NCBI RefSeq assembly: GCF_008710095.1
Contig: NZ_VYKJ01000004.1
Span: forward strand, 62,001-126,000
Reading direction: 5' to 3'
DNA from: Affinibrenneria salicis
GTDB taxonomy: Bacteria > Pseudomonadota > Gammaproteobacteria > Enterobacterales > Enterobacteriaceae
Length of the DNA stretch: 64,000 bases
Shown: one piece after another, positions 18,974-27,051 of the stretch
How positions within the stretch are numbered: the first letter of the stretch is position 1
Layout of the letters: every line of letters begins with the position of its first letter
The notes under the pieces: generated by a model
The model's input: only the letters and a program-made list of their open reading frames with translations
Databases searched by the model: none
Told to the model about the DNA's origin: nothing
Position numbers and translations under genes: made by a program

Positions 18974-20434
18974 TTAACGGAACGGCGGCTCATTGAAGGT
19001 GCGCAGTTTGCGCGAGTGCAGGCGATCGCCCTCGTTGCGCAGCAGGTCGATCGCGCAGATGCCGATTTGCAGGTGCTCGGAGATCGCCCCTTCATAAAAG
19101 CGGTTGGCCTGGCCGGGTAGCTTGATCTCGCCGTGCAGCGGCTTATCGGAAACGCACAGCAGCGTGCCGTAGGGGACGCGGAAACGGTAGCCCTGGGCGG
19201 CGATGGTGGCGCTTTCCATATCCACCGCCACCGCGCGGCTAAGGTTAAAGCGCAGCGCCGAAGCGGAATAGCGCAGTTCCCAGTTGCGGTCGTCGGTAGT
19301 GACCACGGTGCCGGTGCGCAGGCGCTGTTTTACCTCTTCGCCCGGCATGCCGCTCACCGCTTTGGTGGCGTCGTACAGCGCGCGCTGCACTTCGGCGATG
19401 CTGGGGATAGGGATATCGGGCGGCAACACGGAATCCAGTACGTGGTCGTCGCGCAGATAGGCGTGCGCCAGCACATAGTCGCCGATAGACTGGCTTTCGC
19501 GCAGGCCGCCGCAATGGCCGATCATCAGCCACGCTTCCGGGCGCAACACCGCCAGATGATCGCAGATGGTTTTGGCGTTGGACGGCCCGACGCCGATATT
19601 GATCAGCGTGATGCCGCGCCCGCCGCGGGTAATCAGGTGCCAGGCCGGCATCTGGTTATTTTTCCAGGCCAGATCGGATACGGCCTGTTCCGGGTTGGGC
19701 GTGTCGGCGGTGATATAGATGCCGCCGGCGCAGGACAGGGCTACATAAGGGCCGTCGGGATCGGCGAGCTGGGCGCAGGCCCAGCGCACAAACTCGTCGA
19801 CGTAGCGGGTATAGTTGGTAAACAGCACGAACGGCTGGAAGTGTTCGACCGGCGTACCGGTGTAGTGGCGCAGGCGGGCCAGCGAGAAATCGGTGCGCAG
19901 CGCGTCAAAGTGCGACAGCGGGAAGGCGTCGGTGGAGTGAAACAGACCGTCCGCAGTTTCATCGCCAATGTACGCCAGTTCGGTCGTCGGGAAATGCTGC
20001 GCCAGTCCGGCGCTCATCGAACGATCCAGCGCCAGATTCGAACCGTCTATCACATATGGGAAGGGGATCTCCTGGCGTGACGGCAGGACTTCAATCACTG
20101 CGCCGTACTCGCCCTGCAGCAGTTCCAGTTGGGCGGCGAGATAATGGCGGAACAGGCCGGGACGGGTAATGGTGGTGCTGTAACTGCCGGCGTGGGTAAA
20201 GCGTCCCCAGGCGCGGGTGCGGCTATGGCCGGAGGAGGCGCCGTCCCAGCTTACGCGCAGTTCCGGGTAGACAAAGAGTCCGCCGGCGCGGGCTTGCTCG
20301 TCCGGCAGACGGCCGTGGCTGACGAAATCCTGCACGGCTTCGCGCAGCGCGGTCACGGCATCATCATAGAACGCTTCCAGTTTATCCAGCGCCTGGGCGG
20401 CGCTAAGGCGGGAACGCTGTTTATTGCTAGTCAT
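18974..20434 (-). CDS. amn: AMP nucleosidase Amn
   Basis: Hydrolyses AMP to adenine and ribose 5-phosphate, helping to set the adenylate pool. The 486-residue protein has the N-terminal Amn-specific domain (VSWDGASSGHSRTRAWGRF, PFPYVIDGSNLALDRSMSAG) and a C-terminal nucleoside-phosphorylase-like domain (NIGVGPSNAKTICDHLAVLRP, MIGHCGGLRESQSIGDYVLA, AVDMESATIAAQGYRFRVPYGTLLCVSDKPLHGE). The frame stays open 42 codons upstream, but ATG 20434 (MTSNKQR) has AAGGA six bases upstream and fits the family length (484 in E. coli). In E. coli amn is PhoB-regulated; no clear Pho box was seen here. Confidence 0.95.
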   Translation of the reverse strand: MTSNKQRSRLSAAQALDKLEAFYDDAVTALREAVQDFVSHGRLPDEQARAGGLFVYPELRVSWDGASSGHSRTRAWGRFTHAGSYSTTITRPGLFRHYLAAQLELLQGEYGAVIEVLPSRQEIPFPYVIDGSNLALDRSMSAGLAQHFPTTELAYIGDETADGLFHSTDAFPLSHFDALRTDFSLARLRHYTGTPVEHFQPFVLFTNYTRYVDEFVRWACAQLADPDGPYVALSCAGGIYITADTPNPEQAVSDLAWKNNQMPAWHLITRGGRGITLINIGVGPSNAKTICDHLAVLRPEAWLMIGHCGGLRESQSIGDYVLAHAYLRDDHVLDSVLPPDIPIPSIAEVQRALYDATKAVSGMPGEEVKQRLRTGTVVTTDDRNWELRYSASALRFNLSRAVAVDMESATIAAQGYRFRVPYGTLLCVSDKPLHGEIKLPGQANRFYEGAISEHLQIGICAIDLLRNEGDRLHSRKLRTFNEPPFR

Positions 20435-20618
20435 CTTAGTCCTTATTTTTCGCAACCTGCATCGCGCGGTTCGATGGGCGATGCGGATTATGTCGTCGGT
20501 CAGTGACGCAGCTCGTCTCTTTAATCCAGCGAAGGTATAAAAAGCCGTGGCAACAATCAAGGCGATGTTGCATCAAGGCTGTTACATAATTGTTGCGATG
20601 CATGGCGGCGGCGCGGAT

Positions 20619-20655
20619 AAAAAAAAACGCCGCCGGCCATCGGCGGCCGGCGGCG
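20619..20655 (-). terminator. Strong rho-independent terminator after the HDO-like gene
   Basis: CGCCGCCGGCC (20628-20638) pairs perfectly with GGCCGGCGGCG (20645-20655). On the minus strand the stem is followed by nine Ts. It is 18 bp past the stop at 20673. Confidence 0.9.
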
Positions 20656-20672
20656 CACAGCGCCATTAATGG

Positions 20673-21740
20673 TTACAGGCTATGCAGTTTGGCCAGTAAA
20701 TGGTCGTAATAGTCGCCGCAGGTTTGCAGACGCAGCGCGGCGCCAAAATAGATTTCATCCATGGCGGCCGGGTTCTCTTGTACGATAGGCGCGATGACGT
20801 TATTCAGCCAGCCGTCGGCGTGCACGACATCGATCTCGATATGTTCGGAATAGTAGTGTACGTCCCGATGGTTCAGTCCGATGCGCTTACAGCCGCTGAC
20901 CAGTTTTTCGTACTGCGATGGATCCAGCAGCTCCGTCATGGCCAGCACGCCGATAAACTTGTAATAGTGTTGGCGGTTGACCGCGCCGAGCATAAAGGCG
21001 TTATAGCCGGCCAGTCCCTGCCAGTCATAGAGGTGCGCATAGTGATCCTGCGGCAGCGCGATGCCGCGCCGGCTGAGCAGATCTTTATACAGATTGACGT
21101 GGGTGAATTCGTTGCTGCCTTCGCCTATTTCGTCCCACAGGTTGCGGCTGATTTCTCCCCGGGTTTCCGGTTTTGAACCGACCAGCGACATCGCGACCAG
21201 ATCAAAAAACAGCAGGTTGAGCGCGCTATCGCTTTTGAAAAAATAGTAAATCTGTTTTTCGTTCGCCTGACGGGCAAGAAAATCAAACAGCGGATGGTGC
21301 GATGACGGGTGCGAGGACCATAGCTCGCGCAACTGCACGGTGAACCGGGCGGCGTCGGGGGTATGACGATAACGGCCGTAACGGCGTTTCTCCGCATCAA
21401 GCCAGGCCTGCTCGATCATCTGGCGCACGTCCGTCAGCGCCGGCGCATATTGATTACGGCTGGCCGCGGACAGCGGTTCGGCGAGATGGCACTGATACAG
21501 CGTGAACAGCGCCTGCTGCGCCGCGCGCTGGCTGCGGCGGTTATTATCGTGCCAGGCGTCGCGCACGGTCGAGCGCGTCAGCGTCATCAGCTGTTGCGCG
21601 GCCTGTGGATTGCCGGCCAGCCATGAGGATAAGTCGGGCTTATTGATCAGTTGGCTAACTACCTGGTCAATGGCGCCGGAAATGGACAGACCGTCGGCCT
21701 GCATCTGCTGTTTTTGCGGGGAGACCGCTGCGTTGTTCAT
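20673..21740 (-). CDS. Haem-oxygenase-like diiron-type enzyme (iron-containing redox enzyme family)
   Basis: A 355-residue protein whose C-terminal two-thirds look like the PF14518/TenA-like helical fold used by HDO enzymes such as UndA and SznF, which use a diiron centre to oxidise amino-acid or fatty-acid substrates. Likely ligands are in EIGEGSNEFTHVNLY (E207/E211, H214), TELLDPSQY (E270) and YYSEHIEIDVVHADGW (E299, H300, D304, H307). No signal peptide. A single gene with its own terminator, divergent from a DMT exporter over 227 bp. The substrate is unknown; family members typically make small signalling or defence molecules, and the exporter supports that. The exact ligand set is inference. 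Confidence 0.75.
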   Translation of the reverse strand: MNNAAVSPQKQQMQADGLSISGAIDQVVSQLINKPDLSSWLAGNPQAAQQLMTLTRSTVRDAWHDNNRRSQRAAQQALFTLYQCHLAEPLSAASRNQYAPALTDVRQMIEQAWLDAEKRRYGRYRHTPDAARFTVQLRELWSSHPSSHHPLFDFLARQANEKQIYYFFKSDSALNLLFFDLVAMSLVGSKPETRGEISRNLWDEIGEGSNEFTHVNLYKDLLSRRGIALPQDHYAHLYDWQGLAGYNAFMLGAVNRQHYYKFIGVLAMTELLDPSQYEKLVSGCKRIGLNHRDVHYYSEHIEIDVVHADGWLNNVIAPIVQENPAAMDEIYFGAALRLQTCGDYYDHLLAKLHSL

Positions 21741-21967
21741 CCTTTTACTCCTTGAGTGAAACAGAATTTAACCGTAGAACGTACAGGGCGGTAATTCCAT
21801 TATTCACAACAGAAAAACAACAAATGAAATGTATTTAGACAATATTTATCCGATAATTAAATGCATCTTTAATTATTGATATTGTTAATATTATTTATTG
21901 ATGTCGATCATAAGAATGTCGGTGCCGGTTAGTATAGTTTGGTGACGAAGACAACGCAGGAAACAGA

Positions 21968-22861
21968 TTGATGTCCTATTTATTACTCACGCTGGCCGCG
22001 ATGTTCTGGGGCGGAAATTATGTGGTGGGGCATATTTTAGTTGGCCGCATTAATCCGCTGGTGCTGACCGAAGCGCGTTGGGCGTTAACCGCCGCGCTGC
22101 TGATGGGGCTTTACTGGCGCCAGGCGTGGGCCAGTCGCGCGCGCCTGCGTAAGTCATTTCCCGTGGTGTTGTTTTTATCGCTGTTCGGCCAGGTGCTGTT
22201 CCCGCTGACGCTCTATATCGGCCTGCAGTACACCAGTTCGCTGAATGCGGCGATTTACATGTCCGCCACCCCTTGTATGGTGCTGTTGATTAACAAGCTG
22301 GTGTTCCGGGATAGCATTACGCGTAATAACGTATTCGGCGTGTTGATGAGTTCGCTGGGGGTGATTTATCTGATTCTTAAGGGGCAGTTCAGCAGCCTGG
22401 ATGTTTTCCGTCATATGAATCAGGGCGATCTGTGGACGATGGGCTCGGCGCTTAGCTGGGCTTTTTACTGCTCATTTCTGCGTAAGAAAGATCGTCAGAT
22501 ACCGGGTAATGCGTTTGTCGCCACCAGTTCGTTGCTCGGTGCGCTGATGCTGATCCCGGTGGTGGCGCTGTGCGTCAGCGGGCAGACGCTGACGGATCCC
22601 GCGCCCTGGCGCGACGGCGGCCTGTTGGCCGGGCTGGCTTATCTGATTATTTTCCCCTCCTGGCTGTCCTATGTGTTCTGGAACCGGGGCATCGCGGATA
22701 TCGGCGCCACGCGCGGCGAAATCTATACGCATATTATTCCGCTATCGGGCGGCGTGTTCAGCGTGTTGTTTCTGCATACCTCGCTGGCCTGGTTTCATCT
22801 GGTCAGCTCGCTGCTGATCGCCGTCGGTATCTGGCTTTGCTCGAAACAAAAGGCGGCGTAG
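21968..22861 (+). CDS. EamA/DMT-family transporter
   Basis: A 297-residue inner-membrane protein with ten predicted helices in two EamA repeats (AMFWGGNYVVGHILV opens the first; GDLWTMGSALSWAFYCSFLR opens the second). DMT proteins of this size usually export amino acids or small metabolites. The divergent arrangement with the haem-oxygenase-like enzyme gene suggests shared control and export of its product; this is inference. The stop is 88 bp from the convergent regulator gene of the anf island. Confidence 0.88.
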   Translation: MMSYLLLTLAAMFWGGNYVVGHILVGRINPLVLTEARWALTAALLMGLYWRQAWASRARLRKSFPVVLFLSLFGQVLFPLTLYIGLQYTSSLNAAIYMSATPCMVLLINKLVFRDSITRNNVFGVLMSSLGVIYLILKGQFSSLDVFRHMNQGDLWTMGSALSWAFYCSFLRKKDRQIPGNAFVATSSLLGALMLIPVVALCVSGQTLTDPAPWRDGGLLAGLAYLIIFPSWLSYVFWNRGIADIGATRGEIYTHIIPLSGGVFSVLFLHTSLAWFHLVSSLLIAVGIWLCSKQKAA

Positions 22862-22949
22862 CCGGCGCCTGAATTACCGCCTGCCGCCCTCCGAACCGCC
22901 GCCGACCCGTTTTGCTGACGGAGCCTGTATCCCGTTCGCCAGGCCGGCG

Positions 22950-24047
22950 TCAAAATTTCTTCACCTCGATCTGCAGTTTGTCCAGCGCATAGTAGAGCTG
23001 ACGCGGCGTGATGTTGAGCAGGCGCGCCGCTTTGGCCTTTACCCAACCGCTTTTTTCCAGCGCGACGATAAAACGGCGGCGGATTTCCGCGCTGTCGTCG
23101 TAGCGCGTGTCTTCCGGTCCTGGCGGACAGCGAACATTGGGCGGCGCCGCGCAGGGGTCCCAGCCGGGCAGAGCGTCGGCCGTTTTCCGCCGGGCGCCGG
23201 CGCAGCGATTGATTTGCAGATTGAGCTTCTGACGCTGGCAGCCACCGGTTATGCAGGGCAACCGGCCGATCAGATCGCTATCGCGGTGCAGGGCGGCATA
23301 CTCGAGGCAATTTTCCAGATCGCGCACGTTGGCCGGCCAGCTGCACAGATAGAGCGGCGACATAGCCGACTCGTCCAGCGCGACGTTCAGCTGGTTTTGC
23401 TGGTTAAAGCGTTCGAAGAAATAGCCGACCAGCGCCGGCAGATCTTCCTGGCGTTCGCGCAGCGGCGGCAGCGGCAGGGTGGCGACGTTCAGCCGGTAGT
23501 AGAGCTCCGATAAAAATTCGCCGGCGGCCAGCCGCTGTTCGAGATTTTCTTCGCTGGCGCAGATGATGCGTACGTCGCCTGGCTCCGGCGTATCGCTGCC
23601 CAGCGGGCTGTAGCTCCCTTCCTGCAGCAGCCGCAAAAGGCATTTCTGAATGTGGCGGCTGAAATAACCGATCTCGCTGAGAAACAGGGTGCCGTGGCGC
23701 GCCAGCGCGATGGCGCCCGGCTCGATCTGCGCGCCGTTTTTCTGCCCGCACAGCCATTTCAGCGTCGCTTCGTCGCCGGCGTATTCGCAGCTCACTTTAA
23801 TAAAAGGCTCGTCGCGTCGCGGCGAATAATAATGAATAGCGCGGGCGATCACGTCTTTGCCGGTTCCCGGTTCGCCGCGCAGCAATACCGGCGAGGCGGT
23901 CGGCGCAAAGCGTCGCAACTGCTGCATGACCTGCTTCATGCTGCACGAACGCGCGACGATCCGCTCCACCTCGTGGCGCGCCTGCGTTTTTCGGCGCGGT
24001 CCGCCGGCGTGGTGGCCGCGCGCCGGGGTCAGGGCGCGTTTGTTCAT
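22950..24047 (-). CDS. Degenerate NifA/AnfA-like AAA+ regulator, GAF domain absent
   Basis: A 365-residue relative of sigma-54 activators, coupled to anfA by a 4-bp ATGA overlap. It lacks the N-terminal GAF domain. Walker A is GEPGTGKD (58-65). The GAFTGA loop is replaced by a GQKNGAQIEPGA-type stretch (101-112). Walker B reads TLFLSEIG, with Ser124 where the aspartate should be. The expected FREDLYYRL reads FLSELYYRL, so its first arginine is lost. The C-terminal Fis-type HTH (VKAKAARLLNITPRQLYYALDKLQI) is intact and NifA-like. Cysteines 235, 247, 265 and 270 give C-X11-C-X17-C-X4-C, close to the oxygen-responsive motif of rhizobial NifA; further cysteines are at 282, 299 and 307. It should bind DNA but probably cannot activate sigma-54 polymerase. 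A modulator of AnfA is a reasonable guess; a decaying pseudogene is the alternative. Confidence 0.8.
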   Translation of the reverse strand: MNKRALTPARGHHAGGPRRKTQARHEVERIVARSCSMKQVMQQLRRFAPTASPVLLRGEPGTGKDVIARAIHYYSPRRDEPFIKVSCEYAGDEATLKWLCGQKNGAQIEPGAIALARHGTLFLSEIGYFSRHIQKCLLRLLQEGSYSPLGSDTPEPGDVRIICASEENLEQRLAAGEFLSELYYRLNVATLPLPPLRERQEDLPALVGYFFERFNQQNQLNVALDESAMSPLYLCSWPANVRDLENCLEYAALHRDSDLIGRLPCITGGCQRQKLNLQINRCAGARRKTADALPGWDPCAAPPNVRCPPGPEDTRYDDSAEIRRRFIVALEKSGWVKAKAARLLNITPRQLYYALDKLQIEVKKF

Positions 24048-25672
24048 GGCTGCGCCCTTCGCCGGTAGGTTTTATAATCGAGCTGATATTTTTCCATGCG
24101 CAGACCGAGCGCCCGCCGGGTCATGCCGAGCTGGCTGGCGGCGCGCGAAATATTGCCGTGGTGTTGGCCCAGCGCCTGGTCGATCAGATCGTATTCAATC
24201 TGCGCCAGCCGGGATTCTATGCCGCCGTTCGCCGTACTGTCGGCGCCGACCGGCGGCGGCTGCATGTTAATCATCAGATGGTCGCAGTGAATGATGCCGT
24301 CCTCCGCCAGCAGCACCGCGCGCTCCATCATGTTTTCCAGTTCGCGCACGTTGCCGGGCCAGTCGTAACTGAGCAGCAAGCTCATGGCCGGAATAGAAAT
24401 TTCCGGAATCTTGACGTTCTGTTCGCGTGCGAACTGTGCGATGAAGTGGTCGGCGAGGATCAAAATGTCGCTGCCGCGATCGCGCAGCGGCGGCACGGTA
24501 ACCGGAAAAACGTTCAGTCGGTAGAACAGGTCCTCGCGAAAGGTGCCTTCGGCCACCATCTGGCGCAGGTTGCGGTGAGTGGCGGTCAGGATGCGCACGT
24601 TGACGCGCAGCGTCTGATTGCTGCCGACGCGTTCGAAGCTGCGTTCCTGTAAAACCCGCAGCAGTTTGGTCTGTACCGACGGCGAAAGCTCGCCGATTTC
24701 ATCCAGGAACAGCGTGCCGCCGTCCGCCTCTTCAAAACGCCCGGCACGGCGCGCAATGGCGCCGGTAAACGCGCCTTTTTCGTGGCCGAACAGTTCGCTT
24801 TCGATTACGGTTTCCGGCAGCGAGGCGCAGTTGAAGCGGATGAACGGGCCGCGCGCGTTGCCGCTGTTATAGTGGATCGCGCTGGCGATGCGCTCTTTGC
24901 CGACGCCGCTTTCGCCCAGAATAAGTACCGTGGTGCTGGCCGGACTCACTTTCTCCAGCAGCCGGTAAATCTTTTGCATGGGGCGCGAGTTGCCAATGAT
25001 GTTGGCCGGTTTAAATTTCTCGATCAGGGCATTATTTGCCACCGTGCTCTGCTCGCGCAGCATACGGCGGTGGGTGACCTCCAGCAGATGCAGCTCCACC
25101 GCCTGCGCGATGGTGGTGGCGACAATGCCCAGCACCTCCAGATCGAGCAGCAATAGCTGGTTGTTGTTGTACAGCCGCTCCATGCTGATGGTGCCCATCA
25201 CTTTGGCGCCGCGGATAATCGGTACGCAGATAAAAGAGAGATGCTCCTCTTCCCGCTGTTTCCAACTGCCGGTGCGGTTCAGAAAGCGCGGTTCATTGAC
25301 GATCAGCGGCACAATGATCGACTGGCGGGTTTCTATCACCTTGCCGGTGATGCCTTCGCCGGGATAGTACACGCCGCGTTCGACTTCTTCTTTGGTCAGG
25401 CCATAGCTTTCATGAATGAAAATTTGATCGCAGCTGGTGTCATATAGCGAGATCATGGCCCGCGCCACGTGTAGATGTTTCTGCAACAGGTCCATCACCA
25501 GCGTTAAGGTTTTGCCCAGCGTTCCGCCCGCGCTAACCGCTTTACTGACTTCGGACAGCAGGGGCAGCAGTTCGGAGCGACATTCGCCCAGCAGGCAGGT
25601 AAACGAGAGCGGGACCTGAAGCGCGTGGCGCTCAGGGCTTCTCGCTGTATAAATATCTTTATAGCGACCCAT
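24044..25672 (-). CDS. anfA: AnfA, sigma-54 activator of the Fe-only nitrogenase
   Basis: A 542-residue enhancer-binding protein. The N-terminal GAF domain carries C26-X4-C31 (SFTCLLGECRSELL), matching the paired cysteines reported as essential in Azotobacter AnfA (from memory), probably an Fe-S or redox site. The central AAA+ domain is complete: Walker A GESGVGKE, ELFGHEKGAFTGA, Walker B GGTLFLDEIG, FREDLFYRLNVFPV and DWPGNVRELENM. The Fis-type HTH is ISRAASQLGMTRRALGLRM. The ATG at 25672 has a GGAG site. Upstream are a sigma-54-like promoter and a GTAC-N6-GTAC palindrome, suggesting autoactivation. It should activate anfH when Mo and V are absent; how Mo repression acts is not visible here. 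Confidence 0.92.
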   Translation of the reverse strand: MGRYKDIYTARSPERHALQVPLSFTCLLGECRSELLPLLSEVSKAVSAGGTLGKTLTLVMDLLQKHLHVARAMISLYDTSCDQIFIHESYGLTKEEVERGVYYPGEGITGKVIETRQSIIVPLIVNEPRFLNRTGSWKQREEEHLSFICVPIIRGAKVMGTISMERLYNNNQLLLLDLEVLGIVATTIAQAVELHLLEVTHRRMLREQSTVANNALIEKFKPANIIGNSRPMQKIYRLLEKVSPASTTVLILGESGVGKERIASAIHYNSGNARGPFIRFNCASLPETVIESELFGHEKGAFTGAIARRAGRFEEADGGTLFLDEIGELSPSVQTKLLRVLQERSFERVGSNQTLRVNVRILTATHRNLRQMVAEGTFREDLFYRLNVFPVTVPPLRDRGSDILILADHFIAQFAREQNVKIPEISIPAMSLLLSYDWPGNVRELENMMERAVLLAEDGIIHCDHLMINMQPPPVGADSTANGGIESRLAQIEYDLIDQALGQHHGNISRAASQLGMTRRALGLRMEKYQLDYKTYRRRAQP

Positions 25673-25756
25673 GACGTTCTCCCCCCGGTACGTTTAGCAG
25701 AGAAAGGCAATCTCATGCGGCGGCACGATCGTCGCCTGCCCGGATAACCAACAGAA

Positions 25757-25772
25757 AGCAAGATTGACGCCA
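25757..25772 (-). promoter_or_regulatory. Sigma-54 promoter candidate for anfA
   Basis: Read on the minus strand, TGGCGTCAATCTTGCT has TGGC and TTGCT at exact -24/-12 spacing. It is 85 bp before the anfA start codon. Confidence 0.65.
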
Positions 25773-25884
25773 CTCTTTCCGTCAGTGAGCTATCGCATAA
25801 CAAATTGATAAATAATTATTATTTTTTTCATGCCGTCGGTTGGCGAAGGTCGGATTGTTAGCGCCGGGCACAAAAAGCGACAAT

Positions 25885-25904
25885 TTTGTACGCAATCGTA
25901 CAAA
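25885..25904. promoter_or_regulatory. Palindrome containing GTAC-N6-GTAC upstream of anfA
   Basis: TTTGTACG and CGTACAAA flank CAAT, giving a perfect 8-4-8 palindrome whose core is GTAC-N6-GTAC, the pattern reported for VnfA-type activators. It lies about 113 bp upstream of the anfA -24 element, a typical enhancer distance, and directly after the anfO stop. Confidence 0.6.
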
Positions 25905-25918
25905 CGGCCGCCCGACGC

Positions 25919-26530
25919 TCAGTCGGCGGCGTGGCGCACTCTGGCGCGCAGCTGACCCGGCGCCTCTTCGCGCGTGCTAACGGTCAGATGAAGAACGGCC
26001 AACTCGCGCGCGAACCATTTAGGCAGGTGGTCGCACAGGACATCGACCTGAGTGAACTGACCGCTCTGCAGCACCGGCAGCAGCACCTGGCGGGAGGTCA
26101 GCGCACTGTTCGCGCGCAGCGCCGCCGCCAGATCGATCTGCAGCCGTTTTCCGTCATCGGCGGTGCTGATGAACTCGGCGGGCGTCGCGTGCCGGCGCTG
26201 ATTTTTGCGCGCGATAAGCTGACTAATGTGATCCAGCGCCGGCAGGGGAGCGCCGGTTAGTTGCCACATGGTAATGCCCATGCCGTCGAACCAGGCGCGC
26301 AGGGCGCCGGGAATAGCGGCGGCGGCGAAATGATGGCAGCCGGTCAATTGCTCGAACAACCGGCGGGCGGCGGCCTGCACCTCGCGCAGCGGCATATCGG
26401 GTCGCAGGGACCAGTCAAATGAATCAACCACTTGCCAGCCATCCTGACCGCGACGGTATACCCGCACGCAGCCCGCGTCGTACAGCGCGGCGCTGTCGCC
26501 GCTGGCGTTGGTAAACACCGCGATTTTCAT
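25919..26530 (-). CDS. anfO: Fe-only nitrogenase accessory protein AnfO
   Basis: A 203-residue cytoplasmic protein matching the AnfO family as I remember it (MKIAVFTNASGDSAALYDAG at the start, VLCDHLPKWFARELAVLHL near the end). AnfO is found only with Fe-only nitrogenase and is needed for full Fe-nitrogenase-dependent growth in Rhodobacter; its biochemical role is unsettled. The ATG at 26530 with GGAGATC upstream was chosen over an 18-codon extension to 26584. It is the last gene of the anfH transcription unit, 19 bp after the preceding gene's stop. Confidence 0.82.
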   Translation of the reverse strand: MKIAVFTNASGDSAALYDAGCVRVYRRGQDGWQVVDSFDWSLRPDMPLREVQAAARRLFEQLTGCHHFAAAAIPGALRAWFDGMGITMWQLTGAPLPALDHISQLIARKNQRRHATPAEFISTADDGKRLQIDLAAALRANSALTSRQVLLPVLQSGQFTQVDVLCDHLPKWFARELAVLHLTVSTREEAPGQLRARVRHAAD

Positions 26531-26549
26531 GTTTGATCTCCGGCGCTGA

Positions 26550-27050
26550 TTAGATTCCGTGTTTCTTACCCTTGATCGACACAATGTCGATGCGGATAAC
26601 CCGCGTTGCTTTCAGGTTCTCTTTCGGATAGGTGAAGCGCTGGTCGGTAAACCGTTTTACGATGGCGTCCAGCGCGCGGATTTTCGCCTGCTCGTCCTCG
26701 ACGAACTGCGTCTCTCCCAGGCCGATCGCCGTACGGTGGCGCGCTTCGAAATTACAGGCGAGCGCATCTTCTATCACGCCCTGATCGAGAGAAACTGCGA
26801 AGCACACCTTGTTGTTGCGCTGCATGATGGCGATTTTGCTGCCGCTTCTGGCCGAATGAAAATAGAGCGATTCGCCATCCCAGGCGTAAAATACCGGCAC
26901 CAGGAAGGGAACATTGTCATCCGCCAGCGCCAGATACATCACCTTGCCGCCGGCCAGAATCCGATCGATTTCGGCCCGGTCGGTAATCTCCCGTTCATCC
27001 CGCCGCATCTCGCCGTGCGGATGGGCGCCGGCGACATTCATACTGTGCAT
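26550..27050 (-). CDS. Pyridoxamine-phosphate-oxidase-like split-barrel flavoprotein in the anf operon
   Basis: A 166-residue protein of the PNPOx-like/NimA-related FMN-binding split barrel: REITDRAEIDRILAGGKVMYLALADDNVPFLVPVFYAWDGESLYFHSARSGSKI is the typical first half, with a following FAVSLDQGVI strand. The ATG at 27050 has GGAG seven bases upstream and follows the previous stop by 1 bp. In Azotobacter vinelandii a split-barrel haem/FAD protein, Anf3, accompanies Fe-nitrogenase and acts as an oxygen-consuming oxidase; this protein could play a similar protective or redox part. That parallel is inference and direct homology is not established. Confidence 0.7.
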   Translation of the reverse strand: MHSMNVAGAHPHGEMRRDEREITDRAEIDRILAGGKVMYLALADDNVPFLVPVFYAWDGESLYFHSARSGSKIAIMQRNNKVCFAVSLDQGVIEDALACNFEARHRTAIGLGETQFVEDEQAKIRALDAIVKRFTDQRFTYPKENLKATRVIRIDIVSIKGKKHGI

Positions 27051-27051
27051 G

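Noticed and set aside
19133..20080. 315-codon plus-strand open frame opposite amn
   Set aside because: Antisense to a clear amn gene; composition typical of a shadow frame.
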